From Phycisphaerae bacterium (GTDB lineage: Bacteria; Planctomycetota; Phycisphaerae; Sedimentisphaerales; UBA12454), in the NCBI GenBank assembly GCA_028712345.1, contig JAQTQF010000102.1, positions 1 to 6,711 on the forward strand: 6,711 nt of DNA. Direction: 5' to 3'. Shown here piece after piece: positions 5,602 to 6,711 of this stretch (position 1 is the stretch's first letter; every line of letters begins with the position of its first letter). Made by a program: the position numbers and the translations under genes. The notes below the pieces were generated by a model. That model was not told the origin of the DNA and made no database searches. It saw only the letters and a program-made list of their open reading frames with translations.

Positions 5602-6711
5602 ATGACCGACATTAAAAAAATAAAACAAATCGGACTCGACAAAATAGCGTTTCTAATCTTGCTCATAGCAGGGCTCATATGTGCAAAATTAATCGTTTCT
5701 TCTCGAAGCAGTTTTAAACTGTCAAAACCAGTCTCACTCAACGGAACAGGTCTTTCGGTTTCCATCCCCGCAGGCGGAGGTTTTATGCCCGTATCCGATG
5801 GATTCAGTTATATAGACAACGAATTCAGGCTCGGCTCTATCCTGCAGATAGGCAGAAACACTGCCATTTCGGTCCATTGGCGATACTTCATTCTGCCCGC
5901 AGAACAAACCCCCTCTGAAAAATTCGGCAACGACGCCAATTCCATTGACGGCATTATTGAATCTTCGCAGACAAAACAGTTTGACCAATTCTCGTTTGAT
6001 TGCGTTAAAATTGTAGCAGAAAAAAAGGGGATAATGATTTTGTGCGGCACTACCCAGCTATCCAGCGGCAGAACTCTGACGCTTGAAGTTATGCAAAAAG
6101 GCCGCGACTTTAATATGGCAAATAAAATCTTCAACACTGTAATAGAGTCGGTATCCTTCAAAGCCGAAAATCCACTGACTGATGGAATTAAATTTCTGGA
6201 TAATTTCAGACAGAAAAACCTTGCCGAAATAATCGGCAAAAAAAACAAACAGAATTATTACTACATACAGGATTTTACTAACAAAATACTGGGCTTTGCC
6301 ACAGACGCCGCAGGTATCAGGCCCGACAGCAAAAACAATTCCATAGTTGCTGCCAGTCTGTATTTTCTCCATTCTGGCAGAATCGCCCACGCCGAGCAGG
6401 ATTTGTTCACAGGAGAATTGAATATAAACACCTTTAAATGGGCAAATAGTCAAAGTAATATGATTATTAACCGTGAAATACCGACCAGCATCGAGCTCGA
6501 CGCCGAGGGAATAATTACCGTTCACAAAACCAACGGCCTGCAAAACTTCAAACTAAGCTCTTCAATGCTGCCGGAAATGCTTTTCGACACCTTCGTCGAA
6601 GATTTCCTGCATAGTGATTTTAACGCGGTTATGGTTGATATGATTCTTTCCGACGGCAGCATCAAACCGGCAATTATAAAAAAAGCAGACCCGAACAGCG
6701 ACCCTCGTCTA
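5602..6711 (+). CDS. Unrecognised membrane-anchored protein (3' end outside window)
   Basis: I do not recognise this protein. It is open for 370 codons from the ATG at 5602 to the window edge without a stop. A lysine-rich start (KKIK at 5-8) is followed by one hydrophobic segment at about 15-32 (IAFLILLIAGLIC), which looks like an uncleaved signal anchor placing the rest outside the cytoplasm. Cys27 does not fit a lipobox (Ile at -1). Residues about 45-195 alternate beta-type strands (LSVSIPAGGGF, AISVHWRYFILPAE) and end in an amphipathic stretch NKIFNTVIESVSF. That layout is reminiscent of PsbP/Mog1-like (DUF1795-type) extracytoplasmic domains, but this is only an impression. After a linker (KKNKQNYYY, ~214-222), residues about 220-365 form a second beta-rich part containing ASLYFLHSGRIAHAEQDLF and NAVMVDMILSDGS. 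There is no catalytic motif, repeat or cysteine cluster. Codon use resembles its neighbours, and its own Shine-Dalgarno sequence suggests independent translation. Confidence 0.8.
   Translation, partial: MTDIKKIKQIGLDKIAFLILLIAGLICAKLIVSSRSSFKLSKPVSLNGTGLSVSIPAGGGFMPVSDGFSYIDNEFRLGSILQIGRNTAISVHWRYFILPAEQTPSEKFGNDANSIDGIIESSQTKQFDQFSFDCVKIVAEKKGIMILCGTTQLSSGRTLTLEVMQKGRDFNMANKIFNTVIESVSFKAENPLTDGIKFLDNFRQKNLAEIIGKKNKQNYYYIQDFTNKILGFATDAAGIRPDSKNNSIVAASLYFLHSGRIAHAEQDLFTGELNINTFKWANSQSNMIINREIPTSIELDAEGIITVHKTNGLQNFKLSSSMLPEMLFDTFVEDFLHSDFNAVMVDMILSDGSIKPAIIKKADPNSDPRL

Noticed and set aside
5679..5684. Lipoprotein signal (IAGLIC, Cys27) in the unknown protein
   Set aside because: The residue before Cys is Ile and no Gly, Ala or Ser is at -1, so it does not fit a lipobox; an uncleaved anchor is more likely.

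Overview
The window reads as an ordinary chromosomal stretch of a Gram-negative-type, non-model bacterium. My best guess is the Planctomycetota (Phycisphaerae-like). This rests on the N-terminal extension of the NadB protein, the near absence of Shine-Dalgarno sequences and the short GTCATT...AATGAC palindromes. It is a weak inference, because no rRNA or marker gene is present.

Layout. Positions 1-365 (+) hold the C-terminal part of a dethiobiotin synthetase (bioD), cut by the left edge. It overlaps by four bases (ATGA, 362-365) a complete L-aspartate oxidase gene (nadB, 362-1993, +), so biotin and NAD biosynthesis genes are translationally coupled here. nadB converges, with a 16-bp gap, on a MATE-family efflux transporter gene on the minus strand (2010-3442). 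That gene is split by a single-base frameshift at about 3270-3272. A 184-bp divergent intergenic region (3443-3626) then leads to a complete flavoprotein of the HI0933/YhiN/BaiN family (3627-4871, +). Next come a thioredoxin-type arsenate reductase (arsC-like, 5020-5475, +) and an unrecognised membrane-anchored protein (5602 to beyond 6711, +), which is cut by the right edge.

The most notable non-coding content is two imperfect palindromes, at 3512-3601 and 4917-4999. They differ in sequence but share one design: an outer arm GTCATT..GAG, an inner arm GAAG(C/A)..AATCT, an 18-nt loop, and mirrored right arms ending in AATGAC. They bracket the flavoprotein gene, and each ends within about 25 bp of the next start codon. 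They look like small dispersed (REP/MITE-like) elements. A third structured intergenic stretch (5476-5566) lies before the unknown gene and contains mutually exclusive hairpins.

How the genes work together. bioD and nadB form the end of a cofactor-biosynthesis operon. The remaining genes (transporter, flavoprotein, arsenate reductase, unknown protein) show no clear shared pathway. I see no CRISPR array, tRNA, rRNA, transposase, phage gene or defence system, and I do not think a novel multi-gene system is visible here.
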